64,000 bases of DNA, from positions 1 to 64,000 of the forward strand of contig JAJGRE010000007.1 of NCBI GenBank assembly GCA_021083345.1, written 5' to 3'. Position 1 is the stretch's first letter; every line of letters starts with the position of its first letter. A program made the position numbers and the translations under genes. The stretch comes from Calditrichales bacterium MX18-03. GTDB lineage: Bacteria > Bacillota > Clostridia > Lutisporales > Lutisporaceae. Below, piece after piece: positions 42,245 to 51,582 of this stretch. The notes beneath the pieces are model-generated. The model worked only from the letters and a program-made list of their open reading frames with translations, was not told the origin of the DNA and did not search any database.

Positions 42245-43237
42245 CTATATATATCCGTGCATGCCTCTGACGGATACCTCTCCGGACAGAATCTCCCGCC
42301 GGCTGCCGTCCTGCATCTCGACCACAAGCTGCCCCTCCTCGGTAATATCAACTGCCATCCCGACGATCTCTTCCTTCTTGAAAAAGACTCGGACATCCTT
42401 GCCAAGCACTGCGGAACGGGCTTTGTACTCTTCTATGATAAATTGAATGCTGCCGTTATGTGCAATGAAGTCCCGGTAGACCGTCTCAAAAGCATTCAGC
42501 ACTTCAGCCGCCAGCTCTTTCCGTGGAATGTGCTTGCCCGTCTCCTTCAGGATCGAAGTGGCTTTATCCGTCAAATCCTCCGAAAAATCCTCAGGCACAA
42601 AGTTGACATTGATGCCGATACCGATAATGAGAAAACGGATTTGCTCTCCTTCCGCACTCATTTCTGTCAAAATGCCGCACAGTTTTCTGCCACCGTAAAC
42701 CACATCATTGGGCCATTTTATAGCGGCATTCAAGCCGCAGCATTTTTCTACCGCCCTGCAAACGGCACAGGCTGCCAGGACGGTGGTCTTTGCCGCATCG
42801 GAAGGGTCGATATCCGGCTTCAACAGGATGGTCATCCATATGCCTTTGCCCTTTGAGGATACCCATTGCCTGCCCAGCCTGCCTTTGCCTGCAGTCTGTT
42901 CGTCGGCCACCACCACCGTACCATCATGGAAATCCCCTTCTGCAAGCTTTTTGGCATGGGTATTGGTGGAGTCCAGGCGGTCGTAATAAATCATCTTCCT
43001 TCCGATCACCTCGGTATTCAAGAGCGACAGGATCTCTCCTTCCGTGACGCTGTCAGGAACCGACACCAGCCTGTACCCGTTCTTGGTCTGGGATTCAATG
43101 CCATAGCCGGATTCCCGAAGCTGGTTGATGTATTTCCAGATCGCCGTCCGGGATACCTTCAGCCTCTCGCTGATTTCTTCTCCCGACACAAAACCTTGCG
43201 GATTCTGCTTCAACATTTCCAATACCTTATATTTCAT
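42245..43237 (-). CDS. birA: Bifunctional biotin ligase / biotin operon repressor
   Basis: 330 aa. An N-terminal winged helix (FVSGEEISERLKVSRTAIWK) is followed by the biotin-AMP ligase core: STNTHAKKLA, AGKGRLGRQWVS, KWPNDV and GIGINVN, then an SH3-like C-terminal domain. It biotinylates the carboxyl carrier of the decarboxylase encoded just upstream and probably represses biotin genes. ATG follows GAGAGGG at a long spacing. Confidence 0.95.
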   Translation of the reverse strand: MKYKVLEMLKQNPQGFVSGEEISERLKVSRTAIWKYINQLRESGYGIESQTKNGYRLVSVPDSVTEGEILSLLNTEVIGRKMIYYDRLDSTNTHAKKLAEGDFHDGTVVVADEQTAGKGRLGRQWVSSKGKGIWMTILLKPDIDPSDAAKTTVLAACAVCRAVEKCCGLNAAIKWPNDVVYGGRKLCGILTEMSAEGEQIRFLIIGIGINVNFVPEDFSEDLTDKATSILKETGKHIPRKELAAEVLNAFETVYRDFIAHNGSIQFIIEEYKARSAVLGKDVRVFFKKEEIVGMAVDITEEGQLVVEMQDGSRREILSGEVSVRGMHGYI

Positions 43238-43337
43238 CTAAAGCTCAATCCCTCTCTTATATCAAAGACTATGCTACTACCATTGTACTACAATAGCCGC
43301 ATATTGCAAGGACTGCCCCTGCCGCATGCACACAAAA

Positions 43338-43367
43338 AGGCAGGCATGTTTTTATCCATGTCTGCCT
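43338..43367 (-). terminator. Terminator after the Na+ decarboxylase operon
   Basis: Minus-strand hairpin AGGCAGACATG / CATGCCTGCCT (one mismatch) followed by TTTTT, 7 nt after the beta-subunit stop. Confidence 0.85.
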
Positions 43368-43374
43368 CTAAACT

Positions 43375-44589
43375 CTATTTGCCGCCGATCATGGCCAGGA
43401 GTACACCGGCTGCTACAGCCGATCCGATAACACCGGCCACATTGGGTCCCATTGCATGCATCAGGAGGAAGTTGCCGGGATTGGCTTCCTGTCCTACCTT
43501 CTGCGATACCCTGGCCGCCATCGGTACTGCAGATACCCCTGCAGAGCCGATCAACGGGTTCACCTTTCCGCCCGTCCATTTGTACATGACCTTGCCGAAC
43601 AGGACGCCGGCCGCTGTTCCGCCGGAGAATGCCGCCAGGCCCAGCGCGATGATGGCCATCGTCTGCGGCTTCAGGAATATCTCCCCGTTGGCTGTTGCGC
43701 CTACCGTTACACCCAGGAAGATGGTCACGATATTGATCAGCTCGTTCTGCGCCGTCTTTGACAAACGGTTCAGCACGCTCTGGAAATCCACCGCTTCCCG
43801 GATCAGGTTGCCCAGCATCAGGAGACCGATCAGCGCTGCCGCCGACGGCAGGATGATGGATACCACCAGGGTCACGATGATGGGGAATACGATCTTTTCT
43901 GTCTTGGATACCTGTCTCAGCTGATCCATCACCACTTCACGCTCTTCCTTGGTGGTCAGCGCCCGCATGATGGGCGGCTGGATCAGCGGTACCAATGCCA
44001 TATAGGAATACGCCGCCACCGCTATGGGTCCCAAGAGATGCGGGGCCAGCTTGGAGGTCAGGTAGATGGCCGTCGGTCCGTCCGCTCCGCCGATGATTCC
44101 GATAGAAGCCGCTTCCGCCAGCGTAAAGCTCAGTCCGGGCACCAGGTTCAGAAGCATCGCGCCGATAAAGGTGGTAAAGATCCCGAACTGTGCCGCAGCA
44201 CCCAGCAGGATGCTTCTGGGGTTGGCGATCAGCGGTCCGAAGTCCGTCATAGCGCCTACGCCGAAGAAGATCAGCGGCGGGTAGATCCCCAGCTTGACGC
44301 CCTGGTACAGCCAGTACAGGACGCCGCCTACTTCCTTTATCTTGTGATAATGCTCCCCGTTGTCCTTGACAACGGTCTCATATACCGGTCCGTCCATCAG
44401 CCCTGCCATAGGGATATTGGCCAGCAGCATCCCGAAGGCGATGGGCACCAAGAGCAATGGCTCAAAGCCCTTTTTCAAGGCAAGGTACATCAGCACGCAG
44501 GAGGTTGTTAGCATGACGGCCTGCTGCCAGGTCATGGCAGCAAAGCCCATGCTGTAGTAAAACTTTAAAAACTCATCCCACAAAGACAT
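43375..44589 (-). CDS. mmdB: Na+-pumping decarboxylase beta subunit (methylmalonyl-CoA decarboxylase)
   Basis: 404 aa membrane protein of the OadB/MmdB/GcdB family. Typical blocks are [57 protein letters not shown] (the conserved Asp of the Na+ path) and [15 protein letters not shown]. It couples decarboxylation of carboxybiotin to Na+ export. It is separated from the carrier gene by a 268-nt gap with structured elements, unlike the other tight junctions of this operon. Start follows GGAGGAATTTCA. Confidence 0.95.
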   Translation of the reverse strand: MSLWDEFLKFYYSMGFAAMTWQQAVMLTTSCVLMYLALKKGFEPLLLVPIAFGMLLANIPMAGLMDGPVYETVVKDNGEHYHKIKEVGGVLYWLYQGVKLGIYPPLIFFGVGAMTDFGPLIANPRSILLGAAAQFGIFTTFIGAMLLNLVPGLSFTLAEAASIGIIGGADGPTAIYLTSKLAPHLLGPIAVAAYSYMALVPLIQPPIMRALTTKEEREVVMDQLRQVSKTEKIVFPIIVTLVVSIILPSAAALIGLLMLGNLIREAVDFQSVLNRLSKTAQNELINIVTIFLGVTVGATANGEIFLKPQTMAIIALGLAAFSGGTAAGVLFGKVMYKWTGGKVNPLIGSAGVSAVPMAARVSQKVGQEANPGNFLLMHAMGPNVAGVIGSAVAAGVLLAMIGGK

Positions 44590-44679
44590 TGAAATTCCTC
44601 CATTCCTTCAAATAATATTGGGACAATCAGGTCTAATCAGGTAAACAATGGAAAGTTATCTCTGACGAAATCCTTTCAT

Positions 44680-44737
44680 ATATCTTAGAAACGCTTGACT
44701 TAGCATCCATACCCTGTCTTTAGCGTTTCTTAGATAT
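44680..44737. repeat. Palindromic element with TATCTTAGA ends, copy 2
   Basis: Arms ATATCTTAGAAACGCT and AGCGTTTCTTAGATAT form a 16-bp stem with a single T-T mismatch and a 26-nt loop. The outer ten bases and the mismatch match copy 1 at 23670-23726, while the inner six base pairs differ with pairing kept. It lies between the carrier and beta-subunit genes. Confidence 0.7.
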
Positions 44738-44763
44738 CGACCTCTAGTGGGAATACCTCCAGG

Positions 44764-44813
44764 CAAAATCACCAAACGGACACCCGGAGATGGGACCCAT
44801 GTCAGTGATTTTG
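44764..44813 (-). ncRNA. Structured intercistronic segment
   Basis: CAAAATCAC (44764-44772) pairs perfectly with GTGATTTTG (44805-44813) and encloses GC-rich sequence with further self-complementarity (GACA/TGTC and GGG/CCC on the minus strand). With the hairpin at 44680-44737 it fills the gap before the beta-subunit gene. It could be a processing signal, a small RNA or part of a repeat; no known family is recognised. Confidence 0.4.
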
Positions 44814-44857
44814 TTGGCTTTGAAAGGATAAGGAGGACATTACTTTCCAATTGTTCG

Positions 44858-45265
44858 CTATCCCAATACGATGAGGACCTGTCCTGTGCTGACCGAGTCG
44901 CCCTGTGCTACTGCTACTGAGCTGACAACGCCGTCTGCTGCCGCCATGATCTCGTTTTCCATCTTCATGGCTTCAAGGATGCAGAGCACTTGGCCTTTCT
45001 TGACTGCTTCCCCTGCCTTCACGCTGACGCTGAGGATGGTGCCGGGCATCGGTGCGGTGACTGTGGCTGCGCCTGCGGGTACAGCTGCCGGAGCTACTGC
45101 CGGCTTCGGAGCCGGAGTTGCTGCAGGCTTCGGTGCTGCGGCTGGAGCTGCGGGTCTGGCTGCCACGGCAGGAGCTGCAGGAGCTGCTGCCACTACGCCG
45201 TCCTTCACCTCTTCTACCTCTACTTCATAGCTTTTTCCGTTTACATTTATCATAAACTTTCTCAT
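44858..45265 (-). CDS. mmdC: Biotin carboxyl carrier subunit of the Na+ decarboxylase
   Basis: 135 aa. A short N-terminal beta segment (KFMINVNGKSYEVEVEEV) and an Ala/Pro-rich linker (about 27-65) are followed by the biotinyl domain with the biotin-accepting lysine in LEAMKMENEI. Ala/Pro linkers are typical of the gamma chain of methylmalonyl-CoA decarboxylases. Start follows AGGAGG. Confidence 0.95.
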   Translation of the reverse strand: MRKFMINVNGKSYEVEVEEVKDGVVAAAPAAPAVAARPAAPAAAPKPAATPAPKPAVAPAAVPAGAATVTAPMPGTILSVSVKAGEAVKKGQVLCILEAMKMENEIMAAADGVVSSVAVAQGDSVSTGQVLIVLG

Positions 45266-45291
45266 TCTATGTATCCTCCTTCATTCTTTTA

Positions 45292-45663
45292 TTAGAACCG
45301 GCTCTGCATCTGCTCGCTTCTGCCTGCTCTTCCCCAGGCCGGCGTCTGGTCATATACCCGTGTGATGCTTCTGACCACGATATTGCTGCGCGTTCCCATA
45401 CAGCACGATACCGCGGCTGCAATCACTGCCAGCAGCTCTTCCTCATCTTCCATTTCCGCTGCAGCAGCCTGCTGCACCGGCTCCGCTGCCTCTACCGCCA
45501 CGGGTGTCACTTTCTGTACCGCCGCTTCCTTCTTCTTCGGTGAGAAGATGATCCGCATGCTTTCCAGTATGTACTGGAGCAGGATCAGCACGATGAACAC
45601 GATGCCCATCCCGAAGAGGGTCACGATCAGGGTGTATGTCATGGTACTTCCAAAATCGCTCAT
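45292..45663 (-). CDS. mmdD: OadG-family small membrane subunit of the Na+ decarboxylase
   Basis: 123 aa. One N-terminal transmembrane helix (about 8-31, TLIVTLFGMGIVFIVLILLQ) is followed by an acidic Ala-rich linker and a polar C-terminus. These are features of the OadG/MmdD delta chain that holds the complex together. Start follows AAGGAGTGATAGA. Confidence 0.88.
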   Translation of the reverse strand: MSDFGSTMTYTLIVTLFGMGIVFIVLILLQYILESMRIIFSPKKKEAAVQKVTPVAVEAAEPVQQAAAAEMEDEEELLAVIAAAVSCCMGTRSNIVVRSITRVYDQTPAWGRAGRSEQMQSRF

Positions 45664-45674
45664 TCTATCACTCC

Positions 45675-47222
45675 TTATACAGGCAGGTTGCCGTGCTTTT
45701 TGGACGGTCTGCTTTCCCGCTTGCTGGAAAGCATTTCAAAGGCATTGGCCAGGCGCTGCCTGGTGGTTGCCGGCTCGATGACGTCATCCACAAAGCCCCG
45801 GCTTGCTGCGATATAGGGTGTGGCGAATTTGTCCTTGTATTCCTGTATCTTCTCCGCACGGGCTGCCGCAGGGTTCTCCGCCCCTTCGATATCCTTTTTG
45901 AATATGATGTTGGCTGCGCCGTCCGGTCCCATGACCGCTATTTCCGCCATAGGCCATGCATAGACCATGTCGGCTCCCAAATCCTTGCTGCACATAGCCA
46001 GATATGCACCGCCGTAGGCTTTCCTGACAATCAGCGTTACGATGGGCACTGTGGCCTCGGAGTAAGCATAGAGCATCTTGGCGCCGTGCCGGATGATTCC
46101 GCCGTATTCCTGGTTAGTTCCCGGCAGGAAGCCCGGTACGTCTACAAGGTTCAATATAGGCACGTTGAAGGCATCACAGGTGCGGATGAATCTGCCTGCC
46201 TTGTCGGAGGCATTGATATCCAGGCAGCCGGCCAATACTTTGGGCTGGTTGGCGATGATGCCGATGCTGCTGCCGTTGATCCTGGCAAAGCCTGTGATGA
46301 TGTTCATGGCGTAATAGGGCTGAACTTCAAAGAAATCCCCGTTGTCCACGATGCTCCGGATGATCTCCTTCATGTCGTAAGGCTTATTGGGACTATTCGG
46401 TATAATGCTATTCAGGGCTTCGTCCATCCGGTTCAGGTCATCCTCGCACAATACCACCGGTGCGGTTTCCAGATTGTTGGAGGGCAGGAAGCTCAGAAGA
46501 CGCTTGATCTCTTCGATGCAGGCCTTGTCGTCCGGACTGATGAAGTGTGCCACGCCGCTGGTCCTGTTGTGGGTCATGGCGCCGCCCAGCTCTTCTGCCG
46601 ACACTTCTTCGCCGGTTACCGCCTTGATGACCTGGGGTCCTGTAATGAACATCTGGCTGGTCTTGTCTACCATGAAGACGAAGTCCGTCAGGGCCGGTGA
46701 GTAGACCGCACCGCCGGCGCAGGGTCCCATGATGACCGATATCTGCGGGATGACCCCTGATGCAATGGTGTTGCGGTAGAATATCTGTCCATAGCCGGAG
46801 AGCGCATCAACGCCTTCCTGTATCCTGGCACCGCCCGAGTCGTTCATTCCCACTACCGGTGCGCCCATTTTAAGAGCCAGGTCCAATACCTTGCATATCT
46901 TTTTCGCGTGCATTTCCCCCAGGGAACCGCCCACGACAGTAAAATCCTGTGCATAAACATACACCAGCCTGCCGTCCACCGTACCGTAGCCTGTAACGAC
47001 CCCTTCAGCCGGTGCCTCCATGGTCTCCATGCCGAACTCGGTGCAGCGGTGCTTGACGAAAGCGTCGATCTCGACGAAGCTCGCCGGATCCATCAGCAGG
47101 TTGATTCGTTCCCTTGCCGTCAGCTTGCCGGATTTATGCTGCTTGCCGATCCGGTCCGCGCCGCCGCCCTGCTGTATGCCTTCCAGTCTGTCCTGCAGAT
47201 CCTTGATTTTATCCACTGACAT
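45675..47222 (-). CDS. mmdA: Methylmalonyl-CoA decarboxylase/carboxyltransferase alpha subunit
   Basis: 515 aa carboxyltransferase of the MmdA/PccB/12S family. Blocks: [76 protein letters not shown] and [11 protein letters not shown]. It moves the carboxyl group of (S)-methylmalonyl-CoA to the biotin carrier, giving propionyl-CoA. ATG 47222 follows GGAGGGGATTCT. Confidence 0.95.
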   Translation of the reverse strand: MSVDKIKDLQDRLEGIQQGGGADRIGKQHKSGKLTARERINLLMDPASFVEIDAFVKHRCTEFGMETMEAPAEGVVTGYGTVDGRLVYVYAQDFTVVGGSLGEMHAKKICKVLDLALKMGAPVVGMNDSGGARIQEGVDALSGYGQIFYRNTIASGVIPQISVIMGPCAGGAVYSPALTDFVFMVDKTSQMFITGPQVIKAVTGEEVSAEELGGAMTHNRTSGVAHFISPDDKACIEEIKRLLSFLPSNNLETAPVVLCEDDLNRMDEALNSIIPNSPNKPYDMKEIIRSIVDNGDFFEVQPYYAMNIITGFARINGSSIGIIANQPKVLAGCLDINASDKAGRFIRTCDAFNVPILNLVDVPGFLPGTNQEYGGIIRHGAKMLYAYSEATVPIVTLIVRKAYGGAYLAMCSKDLGADMVYAWPMAEIAVMGPDGAANIIFKKDIEGAENPAAARAEKIQEYKDKFATPYIAASRGFVDDVIEPATTRQRLANAFEMLSSKRESRPSKKHGNLPV

Positions 47223-47242
47223 AGAATCCCCTCCAATAATTG

Positions 47243-47644
47243 TTATTTTCTTTCGCACAGCTCAATCAAAACGCCGTTTGTGCTCTTGGGATGCAAGAAA
47301 GCAATCCTTGCACCGCCGGCGCCGTATCTCGGTTTCTCGTCGATCAGACGGATCCCCTTGGCCTTCATTTCCTCCAGGGCTGCTTCGATGTTTTCCACCC
47401 TGAAGGCAATATGCTGAACGCCCTGTCCTTTTGCTTCAATAAATTTCGCAATCGGGCTTTCAGGTGAGGTTGCCTCCAATAATTCCACTTCGGTGTCTCC
47501 AACGGGTAAAAATGCTACCTTTACCTTTTGCTCTTCAACAACTTCGGTGCCGTGAAGCGCCAAGCCCAAAATCTCGCTGTAAAATTTCACGGATTCATCC
47601 AGATTGCTGACCGCAATGCCGATATGGTCTACCTTGCCAATCAT
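47243..47644 (-). CDS. mce: Methylmalonyl-CoA epimerase
   Basis: 133 aa glyoxalase-fold protein: [19 protein letters not shown] at the start (metal His), [27 protein letters not shown] (second metal His) and NGVLIELCE at the end (Glu). It interconverts (R)- and (S)-methylmalonyl-CoA between mutase and decarboxylase. Confidence 0.95.
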   Translation of the reverse strand: MIGKVDHIGIAVSNLDESVKFYSEILGLALHGTEVVEEQKVKVAFLPVGDTEVELLEATSPESPIAKFIEAKGQGVQHIAFRVENIEAALEEMKAKGIRLIDEKPRYGAGGARIAFLHPKSTNGVLIELCERK

Positions 47645-47683
47645 GTTTTCCCTCCTACCTTTCTTATAGCCTGAGCATTTTTA

Positions 47684-48628
47684 TTATACGCCATTTTCCG
47701 TAAAGCTGTCCATGAGTCTTGCCGCCGCCGTATAAGGGTCGATCCTGCGCTCCAGGACACTTTCAGTCAGTTCCTCCAGCACATTGGTGTCTTCCTCCAG
47801 CCTTGCTACCGACCGTATGACATTTTCTTTGAATATTTCAATGACTTCCGTTCTCAAACTGTCCCTTTTCCGACTCCGGTATCTGCCGCTGGCATCAAGA
47901 TACGCGCGGTGGTTCTCAATTGCCTCCAGCAGCTTGTCAACACCGACGTTATCCCTGGCAATCAGATTCACGACGGAAGGCCTGTAGTCCTCCTGCTTGT
48001 TGAAATCCAGCATGGCTTCGATTTCTGCAGCCGTCCTTTCCGCTCCGTCCCGGTCTGATTTGTTGACGGCAAAAACGTCTCCGATCTCCATGATGCCGGC
48101 CTTGATGGCCTGAATGTCGTCTCCCAGCCCCGGCACCATCACCATGATCACCGTATCAGCCAGCTTGACGATATCCACCTCCGACTGTCCTACCCCTACC
48201 GTTTCGATAAAGATATAGTCCATTCCGAAGATGTCCAGGACCTTGACAGCCCCGTGGGCCGCCTTTGAAAGCCCGCCCAATGCGCCTCTGGTTCCCATGC
48301 TTCGGATGAAGACACCGGGATCGGTAGAAAGGTCCGACATTCTGACCCGGTCTCCCAGAATGGCACCGCCGGTAAAAGGGCTAGTAGGATCAACTGCAAT
48401 GATGCCTACCGTCAGTCCTTCCTTGCGGAGCGCTTTGGCAAGCTTGTCGGTAACCGTGCTTTTACCAGCACCGGGCGGGCCTGTAATACCCACTATCCTG
48501 GCATGCCCCGTCAAGTGGTAGCATTCCTTGATGATATCCAGTGCCTCCTCTATTCCGTTCTCCAGCATGGTAATCAGCCGAGCCGCCGCCCTTTTGTTAT
48601 TGTTCAACAAACCTGCCTTTATATCCAT
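47684..48628 (-). CDS. meaB: Methylmalonyl-CoA mutase-associated GTPase MeaB
   Basis: 314 aa G3E-type GTPase. Walker A GITGPPGAGKST, then DPTSPFTGGAILGDRVRM, FIETVGVGQSEVDIV and the base motif NKSDRDGA. It protects and repairs the B12-dependent mutase and gates cofactor loading. It lies between the B12-binding subunit and epimerase genes. Confidence 0.96.
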   Translation of the reverse strand: MDIKAGLLNNNKRAAARLITMLENGIEEALDIIKECYHLTGHARIVGITGPPGAGKSTVTDKLAKALRKEGLTVGIIAVDPTSPFTGGAILGDRVRMSDLSTDPGVFIRSMGTRGALGGLSKAAHGAVKVLDIFGMDYIFIETVGVGQSEVDIVKLADTVIMVMVPGLGDDIQAIKAGIMEIGDVFAVNKSDRDGAERTAAEIEAMLDFNKQEDYRPSVVNLIARDNVGVDKLLEAIENHRAYLDASGRYRSRKRDSLRTEVIEIFKENVIRSVARLEEDTNVLEELTESVLERRIDPYTAAARLMDSFTENGV

Positions 48629-48637
48629 GTCCTCACC

Positions 48638-49036
48638 TTATTTTTTCCTTATGTTTTCTCTAATGAAATCAATGGTAACGGTTGTGGGGGTTCCTGGTGT
48701 AAAAATGGCTGAGATTCCGGCTTCCAAGAGTCCCGGAATGTCGTCTTCCGGAATAACGCCGCCGCCGACCACCAATATATCTTCCGCTTCCTTTTCCTTT
48801 AAGAGCTGAACAACTTTAGGGAATAAATGGTTGTGGGCGCCTGAAAGAATGCTCATGGCTACACAGTCGGCATCCTCCTGGATGGCTGTTTCCACAATCT
48901 GCTCCGGTGTCTGCCTCAAGCCGGTATAAATAACCTCCATACCTGCATCGCGCAACGCTCTTGCAACCACCTTGGCCCCTCTGTCATGACCGTCCAAACC
49001 CGGTTTTGCAACAACAACTCTGATTGGCCTTTCCAC
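48638..49036 (-). CDS. Methylmalonyl-CoA mutase, cobalamin-binding small subunit
   Basis: 132 aa B12-binding Rossmann domain with the base-off signature [20 protein letters not shown] (DxHxxG) and [11 protein letters not shown]. It is a separate chain, as in archaeal and some Clostridial mutases, rather than fused to the catalytic part. The start is GTG after GAGGAGG. Confidence 0.95.
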   Translation of the reverse strand: MERPIRVVVAKPGLDGHDRGAKVVARALRDAGMEVIYTGLRQTPEQIVETAIQEDADCVAMSILSGAHNHLFPKVVQLLKEKEAEDILVVGGGVIPEDDIPGLLEAGISAIFTPGTPTTVTIDFIRENIRKK

Positions 49037-49066
49037 TAAAAAAACCTCCTCTATGACATTATAAAA

Positions 49067-50743
49067 TTACAGTATAATCGACTGTTGATACTCTCCGAAT
49101 ACATTTCTCAGGACGCCGCAGATTTCTCCCAGGGTTCCATAAGCCCTGACGGCATCCAGTATATAGGGCATCAGATTGTCGTCGCTCTTCGCTGCATTCC
49201 GGAGTGCCTCCAGTGCTGCTTCGACCTTCTGGTTATCTCTTTCCGCCCTTAATGCTTCCAGCTTCTTTTTCTGCAGCTCGCCCACTACCGGGTCCACCCT
49301 CAGGAGTCCTTTGGGTGCGGCTTCCTTGACCTGAAATTTGTTCATACCTACAACCACTCTGTCACCGGACTCGATTTCCTTCTGGTAAGCATAAGCGCTG
49401 TCCTGAATTTCCTTCTGGATATAGCCCTTCTCGATTGCCTTTGCTGCGCCGCCCAATTCATCGATCTTTTTGATATAAGCCGCAGCCAGACCTTCAATTT
49501 GATCCGTAAGGCTTTCGATATAATAGGAGCCTGCCAGCGGGTCGATGGTCTCAGTTACCCCGCTTTCATAGGCAACGATCTGCTGTGTCCTCAATGCGAT
49601 TCTGACGGCATCTTCCGTCGGCAAAGCCAACGCTTCATCCTTTGAATTGGTGTGCAGCGACTGGGTTCCGCCAAGTACTGCAGCCAAAGTCTGAATGGCA
49701 ACCCTGACGATATTGTTGTCCGGCTGCTGCGCTGTCAAAGTTGAACCGCCTGTCTGGGTATGGAAACGAAGCATCATGGATTTGACGCTCTTTGCATGGA
49801 AGCGCTCTTTCATGATCTTTGCCCACAGCCTTCTTGCGGCTCTGAACTTTGAAACCTCTTCCAGCAAATCATTATGCGAATTAAAGAAGAAAGATAATCT
49901 GGGTGCAAAATCATCGACATCCAGGCCGGCCTTGACCGCCGCCTCAACGTAAGCAATACCGTCAGCCAATGTGAATGCCACTTCCTGTGCTGCCGTAGAG
50001 CCTGCTTCGCGGATGTGGTAACCGCTGATGGAAATGGTATTCCACTTCGGCACCTGCTGTGAACAATATTCAAATATATTTGTGATCAGTCTCATGGAAG
50101 GCTCTACCGGGAATATGTAAGTTCCTCTCGCAATATACTCTTTCAGTATATCGTTCTGAATGGTTCCCGACAGTTGCTCCGAAGAAACGCCCTGCTTCTC
50201 GCCTACGGCGATGTACATGGCCAGAAGTACGGAAGCCGGCGCGTTGATGGTCATGGATGTGCTGACCTTGTCAAGGGGTATGCCGTCAAAAAGGATTTCC
50301 ATATCCTTCAGGGAGTCAATTGCGACACCGACCTTCCCAACTTCGCCTTCGGAAAGGGCATGGTCCGAATCATAACCGATCTGTGTGGGCAGGTCAAAGG
50401 CAACGCTGAGACCGGTCTGCCCCTGCTCCAGCAGGTATTTATATCGCTTATTGGACTCTTCAGCAGTGGCGAAGCCTGCATACTGCCTCATGGTCCAGAA
50501 TTTACCCCTGTACATGGTGGACTGGACACCCCTGGTGTAAGGATATTCTCCCGGACAGGAGAGCCTATCGTTGTAATCCAGGTCCGCCACATCTTCCGGC
50601 GTATACAGCCTTTTTATTTCCACACCGGATGATGTCTTAAACGCTGCTTTTCTTTCCGGTTGTTTGGAAATGGTCTTTGAAACGCCGTTTTCCCACTTTT
50701 CACGTGCTTCCTTGATTTGCCCTAGTTTTTCCTTGTCAAACAT
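49067..50743 (-). CDS. Methylmalonyl-CoA mutase, catalytic large subunit
   Basis: 558 aa TIM-barrel half of a B12 mutase: [61 protein letters not shown] and [11 protein letters not shown]. The Tyr in MRQYAGF and the Arg in PSMR are the determinants of methylmalonyl- rather than isobutyryl-CoA mutases. It converts succinyl-CoA to (R)-methylmalonyl-CoA. ATG 50743 follows GGAGGGGTAAT. It is first of the operon. Confidence 0.95.
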   Translation of the reverse strand: MFDKEKLGQIKEAREKWENGVSKTISKQPERKAAFKTSSGVEIKRLYTPEDVADLDYNDRLSCPGEYPYTRGVQSTMYRGKFWTMRQYAGFATAEESNKRYKYLLEQGQTGLSVAFDLPTQIGYDSDHALSEGEVGKVGVAIDSLKDMEILFDGIPLDKVSTSMTINAPASVLLAMYIAVGEKQGVSSEQLSGTIQNDILKEYIARGTYIFPVEPSMRLITNIFEYCSQQVPKWNTISISGYHIREAGSTAAQEVAFTLADGIAYVEAAVKAGLDVDDFAPRLSFFFNSHNDLLEEVSKFRAARRLWAKIMKERFHAKSVKSMMLRFHTQTGGSTLTAQQPDNNIVRVAIQTLAAVLGGTQSLHTNSKDEALALPTEDAVRIALRTQQIVAYESGVTETIDPLAGSYYIESLTDQIEGLAAAYIKKIDELGGAAKAIEKGYIQKEIQDSAYAYQKEIESGDRVVVGMNKFQVKEAAPKGLLRVDPVVGELQKKKLEALRAERDNQKVEAALEALRNAAKSDDNLMPYILDAVRAYGTLGEICGVLRNVFGEYQQSIIL

Positions 50744-50789
50744 ATTACCCCTCCTTATAATAATTGGCTCCAAGATGTATTCTTCTTAC

Positions 50790-50803
50790 ATTGAAAGCTT
50801 TCA
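50790..50803. promoter_or_regulatory. Perfect palindrome upstream of the mutase operon
   Basis: TTGAAAGCTTTCAA lies 47 nt before the mutase start codon. It is operator-like. It is shorter than a CcpA cre site and lacks the central CG. No convincing -35/-10 pair is assigned around it. Confidence 0.4.
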
Positions 50804-51024
50804 ACAGGCTTGTGGTGTCTGAATCTTGGCTGGTTTATGAATAATAACTTTCATGTTGGGTTTAGAAATGCAAGTTTTCCTTCTTCTAATATTACCATAT
50901 TCTTTGGGTGGATGATATATGTTTTTTATATTTTTTTTGCATATTTTTCAGGTTGCAGAGAAATTCACCAATTATTATTATACCGCATTCCGACATAAAA
51001 AAAGACTGTTATTTTGCGTTGTCC

Positions 51025-51100
51025 GCAATAGGTAAATAGGGGACGGTTCTTGAATTGAACTCGCATTCAATTCAAGAACCGTCCCCTATTTACCTATTGC
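51025..51100. repeat. Long perfect palindrome, GGGGACGGTTCTTGAA family, copy 2
   Basis: Arms 51025-51059 and 51066-51100 are perfectly complementary over 35 bp around CTCGCA. The core GGGGACGGTTCTTGAATTGA equals that of copy 1 at 15680-15745, while the outer flank (GCAATAGGTAAATA) differs yet still pairs. It lies 14 nt past the thioesterase stop and would end its transcript. Confidence 0.85.
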
Positions 51101-51114
51101 TCTTTCGCACCGTT

Positions 51115-51510
51115 TTACCTGCCCTTTTTGTCGGTCCTTTCCAGGAACTTCGACAGCTCGATGATATACCGTTCATGCAGACCTTCACCTATTTTTTCCC
51201 GTTCGTCAAAGGCTTGGATTCTGAAGACCAGCTTCTTCCCCTGCACCTCCAGAAGCTCTGCCTCCGCTGTCACGCACATTCCCACCGGTGTAGCGGCCAG
51301 ATGCTTCACATTGACTGTCAGGCCTACCGTGGCATAACCCGTGCCCAAATACGGATCCACTGCCGTCAATGCAGCCTTTTCCATCAGGGCAATCATCATC
51401 GGTGTTGCAAATACCCGTACTTCACCGCTGCCGAAATGCACCGCCGTATCCGTCTCCTCGACGATCTTTTTCACTTCCCCGGTCATACCCTGCTTCAAAT
51501 CAAATTCCAT
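51115..51510 (-). CDS. Hotdog-fold thioesterase, FlK-like
   Basis: 131 aa. It shows the fluoroacetyl-CoA-thioesterase-like pattern: TAVHFGSGEVRVFATPMMIALMEKAA (active-site Thr/Glu region) and VGLTVNVKHLAATPVG with the His. It hydrolyses a small acyl-CoA; the substrate is unknown. ATG 51510 is preferred; a TTG six codons earlier lacks spacing. It stands between ftsH and the mutase operon. Confidence 0.8.
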   Translation of the reverse strand: MEFDLKQGMTGEVKKIVEETDTAVHFGSGEVRVFATPMMIALMEKAALTAVDPYLGTGYATVGLTVNVKHLAATPVGMCVTAEAELLEVQGKKLVFRIQAFDEREKIGEGLHERYIIELSKFLERTDKKGR

Positions 51511-51553
51511 CGTATCCCGCCTTCCCAATCCTATTATTTATAGCCTCCAGTTA

Positions 51554-51581
51554 AAAAATGCGCACTTTCGTGCGCATTTTT
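51554..51581. terminator. ftsH terminator (bidirectional)
   Basis: Stem AAAAATGCGCAC / GTGCGCATTTTT with a 4-nt loop and a T-run on both strands, one base after the ftsH stop codon on the minus strand. Confidence 0.85.
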
Positions 51582-51582
51582 A

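Noticed and set aside
44656-44850. 64-residue minus-strand open frame in the decarboxylase operon gap
   Set aside because: It starts at TTG without a ribosome site and is made entirely of the two hairpin structures; its residues follow from the palindromic repeat.
50790-50803. CcpA cre site before the mutase operon
   Set aside because: TTGAAAGCTTTCAA lacks the central CG and has the wrong length for cre.
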